Positions 20,563 through 32,469 of a DNA stretch of 60,170 nt are shown in pieces (positions within the stretch are counted from its first letter, which is position 1; every line of letters begins with the position of its first letter). Location: contig CANCBK010000002.1 of the NCBI GenBank assembly GCA_947374315.1, positions 1 through 60,170 of the forward strand, given 5' to 3'. The notes under the pieces were generated by a model. The model worked only from the letters and a program-made list of their open reading frames with translations, was not told the DNA's origin and did no database searches. The position numbers were made by a program, and so were the translations under genes. This DNA is from Burkholderiaceae bacterium. Its GTDB lineage: Bacteria; Pseudomonadota; Gammaproteobacteria; Burkholderiales; Burkholderiaceae.

Positions 20563-21975
20563 TTATTCTTCCAGCACCCAAGTGTCTTTAGTTCCGCCGC
20601 CTTGGGAGGAGTTCACAACCAAGGACCCTTCTTTAAGCGCAACTCTGGTGAGGCCGCCCGGAACCATCTTGATCGTCTTACCTGAAAGCACAAAAGGTCG
20701 TAAATCAATATGGCGCGGGGCTACACCGGATTCCACAAACGTTGGGCAGGTTGAGAGCGCCAACGTGGGTTGAGCAATATATTTATCTGGATTAGCAATC
20801 AAGTGACCGCGGAATTCTTCGATCTCCGCTTTGGTGGATGCTGGGCCGACCAACATGCCATAACCACCAGCGCCATGCGTTAGCTTCACAACCAACTTAT
20901 CTAAATTGGCTAAGGTGTAAGCCAGATCATCTGGCTTACGACATTGAAAGGTGGGCACATTATTCAAAATGGGCTTCTCACCCAAGTAGAACTCGATCAT
21001 GTCCGGAACATATGGGTAGATTGATTTGTCATCGGCGATACCAGTGCCGATCGCATTGGCTAAAGTGACATTGCCAGCGCGGTGAGCGGAGAGTAAGCCA
21101 GCAACACCCAAAGTGGAGTCGGAGCGGAATGCGAGAGGATCCAAGAAGTCGTCATCGACACGACGATAAATCACATCGACGCGCTCAGGACCTTGGGTTG
21201 TCCGCATAAAGACTTGCTCGTTTTTGACAAACAAATCTTTGCCTTCTACTAATTCAACACCCATCTGCTGGGCGAGATAGCTATGCTCAAAATATGCTGA
21301 GTTGTACATGCCTGGAGTGAGCACCACAACGTTGGGCTTTTTGACATCATCTGGCTTGACCGACTTTAAGCACTCCAACAGAAAATCAGGGTAGTGCTCA
21401 ACAGGGGCGATGCGATATTTTTGGAATAGGTCTGGGAAAAGACGCATCATCATCTTGCGATCTTCTACCATGTAGGAGACGCCTGATGGAACGCGCAAGT
21501 TATCTTCTAAGACGTAGAACTCACCTTCACCAGCACGCACAATATCAATGCCGGCAATCTGTGCATAAATATCGCGCGGCACATTCACATTGCGCATCTC
21601 TGGGCGGTATTGCGCATTGTTGTAGATTTGCTCTGCCGGAATGATGCCTGCCTTGATGATCTCTTCTTCGTGATACACATCGTAAATAAAGCGGTTCAGT
21701 GCTTTAACTCGTTGACGTAATCCTGCCTCTAGTTGTTCCCATTCATTTGCAGTGAATATTCGGGGCACCTGATCAAAGGGGATGGTTCTCTCCGATCCGA
21801 GGTCATCTCCATAGACGGCGAAGGTAATGCCGACCCGTCGGAAGATGAGGTCAGCTTCAGCGCGTTTGAGGCCCATGAGGGTATCACTCTGCTGCTTAAG
21901 CCAATTATGGAAAACTTGGTAATGGGGGCGCGCTTTTCCGCTGGCGTCGAGCATTTCATCAAATGGCAATTTCAT
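20563..21975 (-). CDS. Circularly permuted type 2 ATP-grasp protein
   Basis: The 470-residue protein matches the DUF404/DUF407 family, whose ATP-grasp domain is circularly permuted relative to glutathionylspermidine synthase-like ligases. Recognisable segments are RQRVKALNRFIYDVYHEEEI (about 84-103), GEFYVLEDNLRVPSGVSYM (about 155-173), RRVDDDFLDPLAFR, GAGGYGM and SQGGGTKDTWVLEE at the C-terminus. Such enzymes join a carboxylate to an amine or peptide using ATP, but this family's product is not established. It is the first gene of the Anbu operon. The 120-base region upstream holds an NtrC-like dyad. Confidence 0.9.
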   Translation of the reverse strand: MKLPFDEMLDASGKARPHYQVFHNWLKQQSDTLMGLKRAEADLIFRRVGITFAVYGDDLGSERTIPFDQVPRIFTANEWEQLEAGLRQRVKALNRFIYDVYHEEEIIKAGIIPAEQIYNNAQYRPEMRNVNVPRDIYAQIAGIDIVRAGEGEFYVLEDNLRVPSGVSYMVEDRKMMMRLFPDLFQKYRIAPVEHYPDFLLECLKSVKPDDVKKPNVVVLTPGMYNSAYFEHSYLAQQMGVELVEGKDLFVKNEQVFMRTTQGPERVDVIYRRVDDDFLDPLAFRSDSTLGVAGLLSAHRAGNVTLANAIGTGIADDKSIYPYVPDMIEFYLGEKPILNNVPTFQCRKPDDLAYTLANLDKLVVKLTHGAGGYGMLVGPASTKAEIEEFRGHLIANPDKYIAQPTLALSTCPTFVESGVAPRHIDLRPFVLSGKTIKMVPGGLTRVALKEGSLVVNSSQGGGTKDTWVLEE

Positions 21976-22038
21976 AGTTACAAAATAAAGCCTTTGCAGT
22001 AACTGCTTTTTAGTTGATGGAGCGGCTTGGTGCTGTAT

Positions 22039-22055
22039 TGCACATTATTGGTGCA
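22039..22055. promoter_or_regulatory. NtrC-like operator upstream of the Anbu operon
   Basis: TGCACATTATTGGTGCA matches the NtrC consensus TGCACC-N5-GGTGCA at 11 of 12 fixed positions and is a near-perfect dyad. It lies 64-80 bases upstream of the ATP-grasp start codon, between smpB and the operon. A further GGTGC half-site at 22029-22033 forms a second, looser dyad with it. I found no properly spaced sigma-54 -24/-12 element downstream, so the assignment is tentative. Confidence 0.45.
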
Positions 22056-22095
22056 TAAATCCCCAGGTTTGACTGCTATTGGGCAAGCTACCCAG

Positions 22096-22548
22096 TTAGG
22101 CGTTGAGATCGCCTCTCGCAATCCGACCTTTTTGAACTTCCCACTCCCGCTCTTTGGTGGCGGCGCGCTTGTCATGCTGTTTCTTGCCCTTGGCTAGTCC
22201 AATCTCACACTTCACATTGCCTTTGGAGAAATGGAGGTTTAGTGGCACTAGGGTGTAGCCTTTTTGTTCAACTTTGCCAATGAGCTTTTTAATCTCGATT
22301 GCATTGAGCAAAAGCTTGCGAGTACGAGTACTGTCCGGAACAATATGGGTAGATGCTGAAAGCAAGGGGGTGATATGGCACCCAATCAGGTATAGCTCCG
22401 CCCGACGGATGACAACATACGCTTCTTTAATGTGCACTCGGCCTGCTCGGATGGCTTTTACTTCCCAACCTTCCAAGACTAGCCCTGCCTCGAACCGTTC
22501 CTCGACAAAATAATCGAAGAAGGCTTTTTTGTTATCGACGATACTCAT
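22096..22548 (-). CDS. smpB: SsrA-binding protein SmpB
   Basis: SmpB binds tmRNA and brings it to ribosomes stalled on mRNA lacking a stop codon. The 150-residue protein has the OB-fold core with [34 protein letters not shown] and [13 protein letters not shown]. The basic tail that mimics an anticodon stem ([20 protein letters not shown]) follows. The length is normal. It is divergent from ratA with only 26 bases between starts, a frequent arrangement in betaproteobacteria. The tmRNA gene was not seen here. Confidence 0.97.
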   Translation of the reverse strand: MSIVDNKKAFFDYFVEERFEAGLVLEGWEVKAIRAGRVHIKEAYVVIRRAELYLIGCHITPLLSASTHIVPDSTRTRKLLLNAIEIKKLIGKVEQKGYTLVPLNLHFSKGNVKCEIGLAKGKKQHDKRAATKEREWEVQKGRIARGDLNA

Positions 22549-22574
22549 ATTTATTTAGCTTCTCAAGATCGATT

Positions 22575-23009
22575 ATGGCAGACGTCTACAAGACCGTTTT
22601 AATTGGCCAGTCAGCCGACCGCATGTATGGCCTAGTAACTGACGTTGCGCGCTACCCGGAGTTCCTGCCCTGGTGTGGTGGAGTGGAAATTTTTGAGCAA
22701 ACTGACACTGTTTTGGATGCCAAAATTAACATTCATTTCAAGGGTATCAACCAGTACTTTCACACTAGAAACGTCAATCATCGCCCTGAAACCATTGACA
22801 TGGTCTTTGTTGATGGGCCTTTTAAGCACTTTTCAGGGCAATGGAACTTTATTCCCCTAAAGGAAGATGCCTGTAAGGTGGAATTTAAGCTCCACTGGGA
22901 ATTTAAGAGCGCCATCCTGGATAAGATCATTGGGCCCGTGTTTGGTCATATAGCGGGCACCTTTGTAGATTGCTTTGTAAAGCGTGCCGAAGATCTCTAT
23001 GACCAGTAA
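22575..23009 (+). CDS. ratA: RatA/Coq10-like START-domain protein
   Basis: The 144-residue protein is a polyketide cyclase/START-type lipid-binding fold with LVTDVARYPEFLPWCGGVEI near the N-terminus. In Escherichia coli, RatA was reported to block ribosomal subunit joining; in eukaryotes and some bacteria the homologue Coq10 binds ubiquinone. I see nothing that distinguishes these roles. Its last 11 bases overlap rnfH. Confidence 0.88.
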   Translation: MADVYKTVLIGQSADRMYGLVTDVARYPEFLPWCGGVEIFEQTDTVLDAKINIHFKGINQYFHTRNVNHRPETIDMVFVDGPFKHFSGQWNFIPLKEDACKVEFKLHWEFKSAILDKIIGPVFGHIAGTFVDCFVKRAEDLYDQ

Positions 23010-23349
23010 TGCTCTGGAAATCTTGATTTGTGATGCTCGATTGGGTGAGCCGCGGCTGACCCCCTTTCTATTGCAGTTGGCATCAGCTGAGATCGCTACA
23101 GTGGGCCTGGCTCTGCTAAAGGCGGGAATTGCTCAGGGGCCTGAAGATCTGGCATTGGCCAGAAAAGGCTGTTTTGGCGTGTTTGGTAAGCGCAAAGACT
23201 GGGATAGCCCCATTTATGCTGGAGATCGCTTAGAGCTTTATTCCTCGCTGTTAATAGACCCCAAGACCGTCCGTCGCAAGAAGGCGAATCAGAACCAGGA
23301 TGCTAAATTCCAAGCTGCCGCCGCTAAAAGAAAGGCTAGGAGGCTATAA
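22999..23349 (+). CDS. rnfH: RnfH family ubiquitin-fold protein
   Basis: The 116-residue protein has the beta-grasp RnfH family pattern: GCFGVFGKRKDWDSPIYAGD followed by RLELYSSLLIDPK and a Lys/Arg-rich tail. I use ATG 22999; a GTG at 22984 is also possible. It overlaps ratA by 11 bases and is followed by guaB. The molecular role of RnfH is not established; the ratA-rnfH pairing is widely conserved. Confidence 0.85.
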   Translation: MTSNALEILICDARLGEPRLTPFLLQLASAEIATVGLALLKAGIAQGPEDLALARKGCFGVFGKRKDWDSPIYAGDRLELYSSLLIDPKTVRRKKANQNQDAKFQAAAAKRKARRL

Positions 23350-23350
23350 T
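23345..23350 (+). promoter_or_regulatory. Candidate -10 element of the guaB promoter
   Basis: A perfect TATAAT overlaps the rnfH stop codon and lies 25 bases before the guaB ATG. No good -35 hexamer was found at the right distance, so a transcription start near 23357 is only probable. It would give guaBA a promoter separate from ratA-rnfH. Confidence 0.35.
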
Positions 23351-23366
23351 CGATTTTTGCGACTAG

Positions 23367-24839
<1,473 letters not shown>

Positions 24840-24864
24840 GACTTAGATTAGGGCGGTTTCTTTC

Positions 24865-26472
24865 GTGCACGACAAAATATTGATTATTGACTTTGGTTCA
24901 CAGGTCACCCAACTGATTGCTAGACGCGTGCGCGATGCTCGCGTCTATTCAGAAATCCATCCCTACGATTGCGATCCAGAATTCATTCGCAAATTTATTC
25001 AAGACCAGGGTGGCAAGGGCATCATTCTCTCCGGCGGCCCTAGCTCTGTCACCGAGGCTGATAGCCCTCGTGCCCCGCAAATCGTATTTGAACTGGGCGT
25101 CCCTGTTCTTGGCATTTGCTACGGCATGCAAACCATGGCGACCCAATTGGGCGGTGCAGTTGCTTCCGCAGAGTCTTTAGGTAAAGCGCGCGAGTTTGGT
25201 TACTCCGAAGTGCGTGCTCATGGGCACACTCATTTATTAAAAGGTATTCAAGATTTTTCCACTAGCGAAGGCCACGGTATTCTTAAAGTGTGGATGAGTC
25301 ATGGCGATTCTGTAACCACACTACCGCCCGCATTCAAGATGATGGCTTCAACTGAGTCTTGCCCAATTGCAGGCATGGCTGATGAAGGGCGTCAGTTCTA
25401 TGCATTCCAGTTCCATCCTGAAGTCACCCACACCTTACAAGGCGAGGCGATATTAGGGCGCTTTGTACATGAGATTTGCGGTTGCAAGCCGGACTGGGTC
25501 ATGGGCGATTACATTAGCGAAGCCGTTGACAATATTCGTAAGCAGGTTGGGGATGAAGAGGTCATTCTCGGCTTATCAGGTGGCGTCGATTCTAGTGTTG
25601 CCGCAGCATTAATTCATCGCGCTATTGGTGACAAGCTCACCTGTGTATTTGTAGATCACGGTTTGCTTCGTTTAAACGAGGGTGACATGGTGATGGAAAT
25701 GTTTGCACGTAACCTTGGGGTCAAGGTGATTCGCGTGGATGCTGCTCAGAAATTTATGTCCGAGTTAGCAGGCGTTTCTGATCCAGAAGCCAAGCGCAAA
25801 ATTATTGGCAAAGAATTTGTTGAGATCTTCCAAAGCGAGTCCGGCAAGATTAAAAATGCCCAGTGGCTTGCTCAAGGCACCATCTATCCAGACGTCATTG
25901 AATCTGCTGGCAAAGGGAAAAAAGGCGCGCATACGATTAAGAGTCACCACAATGTGGGTGGCTTGCCTGAAGATATGCACCTCAAGTTACTTGAGCCATT
26001 ACGCGAATTATTTAAAGATGAAGTACGTGAGTTAGGTGTTGCTTTAGGCTTACCTCGCGAGATGGTTTATCGCCATCCATTCCCGGGGCCCGGCCTTGGG
26101 GTTCGGATCTTAGGTGAAGTGAAGGCCGAGTTTGCCAATTTGCTCCAGCGTGCCGATGCGATCTTCATTGAAGAGTTGCGCAATACCATTGATGAAGTGA
26201 GTCAAAAGTCTTGGTATGACCTGACAAGCCAAGCCTTTGCGGTTTTTCTGCCGGTGAAGTCGGTAGGCGTCATGGGTGATGGTCGTACCTATGAGTATGT
26301 TGTGGCATTGAGAGCGGTTCAGACTCAAGACTTCATGACTGCTCATTGGGCGCATTTGCCTCATGATTTGCTTGGAAAGGTTTCCAATCGGATCATCAAT
26401 GAAGTGCGCGGTATCAATCGCGTGGTCTACGATATCAGTGGAAAGCCACCTGCCACCATTGAGTGGGAGTGA
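24865..26472 (+). CDS. guaA: GMP synthase (glutamine-hydrolysing)
   Basis: GuaA aminates XMP to GMP using glutamine and ATP. The GTG start gives 535 residues. The class I glutamine amidotransferase domain has the nucleophile in [10 protein letters not shown] (Cys about 85) and FHPEVTHT. The ATP pyrophosphatase domain has [14 protein letters not shown] near 236. The C-terminal dimerisation domain ends PPATIEWE, the typical terminus. A weak terminator-like hairpin follows before the next gene. Confidence 0.97.
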   Translation: MHDKILIIDFGSQVTQLIARRVRDARVYSEIHPYDCDPEFIRKFIQDQGGKGIILSGGPSSVTEADSPRAPQIVFELGVPVLGICYGMQTMATQLGGAVASAESLGKAREFGYSEVRAHGHTHLLKGIQDFSTSEGHGILKVWMSHGDSVTTLPPAFKMMASTESCPIAGMADEGRQFYAFQFHPEVTHTLQGEAILGRFVHEICGCKPDWVMGDYISEAVDNIRKQVGDEEVILGLSGGVDSSVAAALIHRAIGDKLTCVFVDHGLLRLNEGDMVMEMFARNLGVKVIRVDAAQKFMSELAGVSDPEAKRKIIGKEFVEIFQSESGKIKNAQWLAQGTIYPDVIESAGKGKKGAHTIKSHHNVGGLPEDMHLKLLEPLRELFKDEVRELGVALGLPREMVYRHPFPGPGLGVRILGEVKAEFANLLQRADAIFIEELRNTIDEVSQKSWYDLTSQAFAVFLPVKSVGVMGDGRTYEYVVALRAVQTQDFMTAHWAHLPHDLLGKVSNRIINEVRGINRVVYDISGKPPATIEWE

Positions 26473-26481
26473 AAACATACG

Positions 26482-26503
26482 GCAAGATGGCAGTCTTGCT
26501 TTT
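26482..26503 (+). terminator. Possible weak terminator after guaA
   Basis: GCAAGA (26482-26487) pairs with TCTTGC (26494-26499) across a six-base loop and is followed by TTTT. The stem is short, so termination may be partial. It lies in the 57-base gap before the radical SAM gene. Confidence 0.5.
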
Positions 26504-26529
26504 ATCTTTAGTCATCCGGTGAATTGAGT

Positions 26530-28425
26530 ATGAAAGTTTTAAGCCTCATTCCACCGATGACGCAACTCAATACGCCGTATCCCTCTACGGCATATTTGAC
26601 GGGCTTTCTGCGTTCACGTGGCATTGATGCCGTTCAAGAAGATCTTGCCTTGGCTTTGGTCCTCGGATTTTTTACCCCAGAAGGCTTGGCGGAAATTCAA
26701 GAGGCAGCACTCCGGTTGCCGGAGGAAGATCGAAGTGCAAGCGTTCATTTCTTCTTAGATTATTTTCCAGATTATCAAAGCACGATCTCGCTAGCGATTG
26801 CTTTTCTTCAAGGTCGTGACAGCACGCTTGCTCATCGCATTAATAGTCGCACCCTTTTACCGGAAGGGCCGCGCTTCACATCTTTAGATGCTTTTGATGA
26901 AGAAGAGGGTGGAGATTCTTTGGCGTGGGCATTTGGCGCACTGGGCTCGCAAGATCGGGCGCGCCATTTAGCGACCCTATATCTCAACGATTTATCGGAT
27001 GTCTTGCGCGACGCTGTCGACGAACGTTTTGAGTTTGTCCGCTACGCTGAATCATTGGCTGGTAGTCAGCCAACATTTACACCGCTCGCTGAGGCTTTGG
27101 CTGCTGCGCCAACGTTGATCGATATGCATCTACAGGCACTAACGCAATCCGCAATAGAGAGGCATCAACCAAGCTTGGTTCTGCTATCCGTGCCGTTTCC
27201 TGGTGCCATGTATGCCGCCTTAAGAATTGCGAAAACCATTAAAGCGAGCTATCCACTGATCAAGATCGGCCTTGGCGGTGGCTATGTCAACACAGAACTG
27301 CGCGAGCTCACCGATCCACGAATCTTTGATTTTGTTGACTTCATTACATTGGATTCTGGCGAGAGACCCTTGCTTGCACTCATAGAGCATTTGAATGGAA
27401 AGCGCTCCGCGGAAAGATTGGTCAGGGCCTTTATTCGGAATGGTGCTGGGCAGGTTCAATATCAGAACTGGCAAGAATTGGATATTCCATTTGAAGAGGT
27501 GGGTACCGCAACCTGGGATGGCTTGCCACTAAATTCTTATCTTTCATTATTGGATATGCTCAATCCAATGCATCGCCTGTGGAGTGATGGTCGCTGGAAT
27601 AAGCTGACGGTTGCCCATGGTTGCTACTGGAAAAAATGCAGTTTCTGTGATGTCAGCTTGGATTACATCTCTCGTTATGAAACTGCTTCAGCAAGCTTAT
27701 TGGTGGATCGCATTGAGGCGATTGTTGCTGAGACGGGTCAGTCTGGCTTTCATTTTGTTGATGAGGCTGCGCCACCCAAGATCTTGAAGGCGTTAGCGGA
27801 GGAATTGATTCGTCGCAAAGTCATCATTTCTTGGTGGGGCAATATTCGCTTTGAAAAGACTTTTACTCCAGAGTTATGTGACTTATTGGCGCAAAGCGGC
27901 TGCATTGCGATGTCTGGCGGCCTAGAGGTCGCCTCAGACAGGTTGCTAGATTTAATGAAAAAAGGAGTGTCGGTAGAGCAGGTTGCACAAGTCACCAAAG
28001 GCTTTTCAGATGCAGGAATTTTGGTGCACGCATACCTGATGTATGGCTTCCCAACGCAAACCGTTCAAGAAACTGTCGATGCACTGGAATATGTACGCCA
28101 GTTTTTTGAAAACGGCTGTATTCAAAGTGGCTTCTTTCACCGCTTTACTTGCACAGTGCACTCTCCTGTTGGGAAAGATCCAGAGGCCTATGGAATTGCT
28201 TTAGTGCCAGCAGCACCGATTACTTTCGCGAGAAATGATGTGGCCTTTATTGATCCCAGCGGAGTTGATCATGATTTTCTTGGGGTCGGTCTCAAGAAGG
28301 CAATCTACAACTTTATGCATGGCGTTGGATTCGATGAAGATGTGCATGCCTGGTTTGATATGCCGAATATCCCCAAGTCTTCAATACCACGTAACAAGAT
28401 AGCCAAAATTTTGAAGTATGTATAA
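26530..28425 (+). CDS. B12-binding domain radical SAM protein, function unknown
   Basis: The 631-residue protein (ATG 26530 preferred over an in-frame TTG six bases earlier) has a Rossmann-like N-terminal half. Its segments SLVLLSVPFPGAMYAALRIA and IGLGGGYVNTELREL fit a cobalamin-binding domain, but I see no DxHxxG motif. The radical SAM half has cluster cysteines C365, C370 and C373 in GCYWKKCSFCD. That is CX4CX2C rather than the usual CX3CX2C. FHFVDEAAPPKILKALAEEL and SGGLEVASDRLLDLMKKGVS follow in the TIM barrel. Such enzymes methylate or rearrange unactivated carbons. The substrate cannot be inferred; two exported paralogous proteins follow on the same strand. Confidence 0.85.
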   Translation: MKVLSLIPPMTQLNTPYPSTAYLTGFLRSRGIDAVQEDLALALVLGFFTPEGLAEIQEAALRLPEEDRSASVHFFLDYFPDYQSTISLAIAFLQGRDSTLAHRINSRTLLPEGPRFTSLDAFDEEEGGDSLAWAFGALGSQDRARHLATLYLNDLSDVLRDAVDERFEFVRYAESLAGSQPTFTPLAEALAAAPTLIDMHLQALTQSAIERHQPSLVLLSVPFPGAMYAALRIAKTIKASYPLIKIGLGGGYVNTELRELTDPRIFDFVDFITLDSGERPLLALIEHLNGKRSAERLVRAFIRNGAGQVQYQNWQELDIPFEEVGTATWDGLPLNSYLSLLDMLNPMHRLWSDGRWNKLTVAHGCYWKKCSFCDVSLDYISRYETASASLLVDRIEAIVAETGQSGFHFVDEAAPPKILKALAEELIRRKVIISWWGNIRFEKTFTPELCDLLAQSGCIAMSGGLEVASDRLLDLMKKGVSVEQVAQVTKGFSDAGILVHAYLMYGFPTQTVQETVDALEYVRQFFENGCIQSGFFHRFTCTVHSPVGKDPEAYGIALVPAAPITFARNDVAFIDPSGVDHDFLGVGLKKAIYNFMHGVGFDEDVHAWFDMPNIPKSSIPRNKIAKILKYV

Positions 28426-28470
28426 ACTTTGTGCTACCAGGGATTGAATGAAAACTCTAAAGGTACTCAT

Positions 28471-29169
28471 ATGAATTTATCGCGCCGCACCTTCATTGCC
28501 TCCGCCGCTTTAGCCCCAGTTGCTTGTGGAAGCCTTTTTTATGAGCATGGTGTTCCCGTTTCTCAGCCACAACCATTGCCTATCGTTCGTCCGCCTCAGA
28601 TAGGTCAGGAATGGACCTATATCAAGAAAAATATCTTTGACGGAAAGACTCTAGATGTCATTACCGAAAGAGTCTCCAATATTGCATCCAATATCACGAT
28701 TGAGCGCTCTACAGCAGATGGCGCTATCTTGCCCAGTGAAATTCAAACGGCCTGGGGGATGGTCGCAACCGATACTCAGTGGTCTCGTTTACTTAACTTC
28801 AGTCCATCTCTACCACTCTGGCCTGAGCAACTCTCTAGCACTTGGGCCAAGCAGTTCAGTACAAAGTACAGTATTGCTGGATATCCTGAATCAAGGCTCA
28901 ATTGGCAGGAGTATATGAGTGTTCAGGGGTGGGAAAAGGTTAGCGTTCCAGCAGGCGAGTTTGTGGCATTGCGTTTCCAGGCGCTGATTCATTTTGAAAG
29001 CGATGACCCAAATAAGGTGGATTGCATACGCAAAGAAACCGGTTGGTTTGTCCCGCAGATTGGTCGTTGTGTTGCGCGTGAGGCATCTGGTTCTTACCAA
29101 ATTCAAGGGCAAGTTGGGGCGGTGATCTTGGAAGGTAGTTATCAATGGCAATTGAGTGCTTACAAATAA
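28471..29169 (+). CDS. Tat-type exported protein of unknown function, paralogue 1
   Basis: I do not recognise the family. From ATG 28471 (AAAGG upstream) the 232-residue product begins LSRRTFIASAALAPVACG, a good twin-arginine signal. Cys19 could be a lipid site, although the lipobox is imperfect. The mature part has LPIVRPPQIGQEWTYIKKNI, LDVITERV, PSEIQTAWG, LPLWPEQL and VSVPAGEFVALRF, and ends in a beta-rich region. The pattern suggests a beta-sandwich outer or periplasmic protein. The next gene is a clear paralogue. Both follow the radical SAM gene within 45 bases, so they may be co-transcribed. Confidence 0.75.
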   Translation: MNLSRRTFIASAALAPVACGSLFYEHGVPVSQPQPLPIVRPPQIGQEWTYIKKNIFDGKTLDVITERVSNIASNITIERSTADGAILPSEIQTAWGMVATDTQWSRLLNFSPSLPLWPEQLSSTWAKQFSTKYSIAGYPESRLNWQEYMSVQGWEKVSVPAGEFVALRFQALIHFESDDPNKVDCIRKETGWFVPQIGRCVAREASGSYQIQGQVGAVILEGSYQWQLSAYK

Positions 29170-29874
29170 ATTTAGTTCGTAAACTTCTTTTATTAATATT
29201 GCCGGCTTTGCTGGCGGGGTGTATTGCTTCTCAGCCTTACCCAAGCGGAACTCTGTTACCGCAGCCAGTGATATTGCCCAAGGTAAGGGCGCCTCAAGTC
29301 GGCCAGCAATGGGTTTACAACGTTCGGAATGTCTTTAATCAAGAGTTGGTTGATATTGTTACTGAGAGAGTAATCTCTGTAAGCCCGCAAATTCGTATAG
29401 AGCGAAGTGGGCTTAAGGCAGGACCTCTTCCCGATGAAATTCAGGAATCTTGGGGGTTATATCTTGCAAGACCCCCATTGGAATCCCCCACAGAAATTTC
29501 AGCAGGGATTGCCTTTATGGCCCGAGCAATTGCTACCAGGATGGTCCGGTTTTTATCAAACTCGCTACCAGGTGGTTGGCTATCCAGACAGCAGTTATTA
29601 CTGGGGTTTAAATGTGACTGCAGTTCAGTGGGAAGGCGTAACAGTCCCGGCAGGTCAATTTCCCACCTTAAAGTATCAAAACGAAGCACCTTATTTCCAG
29701 AGTAATGATGTATTCCGGCTTGCCAGTTATCGCCAAGAAGATGTCTGGCTTTCCCCGGAAGTAGGCCGTTGGGTCATCCGCAGAGGCTACGGTCGCTACA
29801 TATTGGGCGGTATGTTCTGGCGAAATGCGCTTTGGGAGGATTACTTGGAGTGGGAGCTTGTGTCCTGGAAGTAA
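29145..29874 (+). pseudogene. Lipoprotein paralogue 2, interrupted by a one-base frameshift
   Basis: The first frame (from ATG 29145, overlapping the previous gene) starts with a lipoprotein signal ending LLAGC. It matches paralogue 1 through KVRAPQVGQQWVYNVRNVFN, VDIVTERV and LPDEIQESWG. After the G5 run at 29452-29456, similarity jumps to another frame: GYILQDPHWNPP, LPLWPEQLLPGWSGFYQTRY, VTVPAGQFPTLKY, EVGRWVIRRGYGRY, ending at 29874. Removing one G joins the two parts seamlessly into about 242 residues. The rest has no stop, so the damage is recent, a sequencing error or a switchable run. A Sec lipoprotein signal replaces the Tat signal of paralogue 1. Confidence 0.8.
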
Positions 29875-29902
29875 CTTAAGCGTTTAAAATAGGCGCTTAG
29901 CT

Positions 29903-30556
29903 ATGTACACAGTCAAAGAACTCTTTCCAACCCTCCAAGGCGAGGGCGCCCACGCAGGCCGTGCGGCGGTATTCTGTCGTTTTGCGGGCTGCAATCTTTG
30001 GAGTGGTCGCGAGGAAGATCGCGCGACGGCAGTGTGTCAATTTTGCGATACCGACTTTGTGGGAAGCGATGGTGTCGGTGGCGGTAAGTTTGCAAACGCT
30101 GCCCAACTTGCCGATGCGATTGAGCAGGCATGGAATAGCACCTCTGCTGGCCCTCAGCAACGCTATGTCGTCTTTACTGGCGGTGAACCCTTGCTACAGC
30201 TTGATAGCGCACTAATTGATGCCTTGCATGGCAAAGGCTTTGCTGTGGCAATCGAAACGAATGGCACGATCAAAGTTCCCAAGGGTGTTGATTGGGTATG
30301 CGTCAGTCCAAAAGCAGGTTCTGACCTCATTGTGTTGCAGGCTGATGAGATTAAAGCGGTCATTCCTCAAGTGGGGCATGACTCAATCGACAGTCTCTTA
30401 GGTCGCTTTGAGAAGATGGATTACCAGAATCGTTTCTTGCAGGCCATGGATGGTCCGAATCTCCAAGAAAATATGGCATTGGCGGTGCGCCTTTGTCAAA
30501 AGCGTCCATTGTGGCGTTTGAGTGTGCAGACCCATAAAATGATCGGTATTCGATAA
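29903..30556 (+). CDS. queE: 7-carboxy-7-deazaguanine synthase
   Basis: QueE is a radical SAM enzyme that contracts 6-carboxytetrahydropterin to 7-carboxy-7-deazaguanine on the queuosine pathway. The 217-residue protein has its cluster cysteines at C30, C45 and C48 (CX14CX2C). This long-spaced form is known from the Burkholderia QueE rather than the canonical CX3CX2C. FTGGEPLLQLD near residue 92 binds SAM, and KTH near the C-terminus is typical. queD follows after 30 bases. Confidence 0.95.
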   Translation: MYTVKELFPTLQGEGAHAGRAAVFCRFAGCNLWSGREEDRATAVCQFCDTDFVGSDGVGGGKFANAAQLADAIEQAWNSTSAGPQQRYVVFTGGEPLLQLDSALIDALHGKGFAVAIETNGTIKVPKGVDWVCVSPKAGSDLIVLQADEIKAVIPQVGHDSIDSLLGRFEKMDYQNRFLQAMDGPNLQENMALAVRLCQKRPLWRLSVQTHKMIGIR

Positions 30557-30586
30557 ATAGCATTCCCAGGAATTAGCAAGCCAAAT

Positions 30587-32456
<1,870 letters not shown>

Positions 32457-32469
32457 AGCGGCACCTCTT

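Noticed and set aside
21976..22095. Sigma-54 promoter for the Anbu operon
   Set aside because: A GG...GC-like pattern near the NtrC-like dyad has nine rather than ten bases between the two doublets and faces the wrong way, so I do not call it.
22575..23349. RatA-RnfH as a toxin-antitoxin module
   Set aside because: The pairing is widespread in proteobacterial core genomes and RatA belongs to the Coq10/START family, so an addiction module is not supported.
29875..29902. preQ1 riboswitch upstream of queE
   Set aside because: An imperfect CTTAAGCG/CGCTTAG dyad is there, but the preQ1 aptamer sequence is not.
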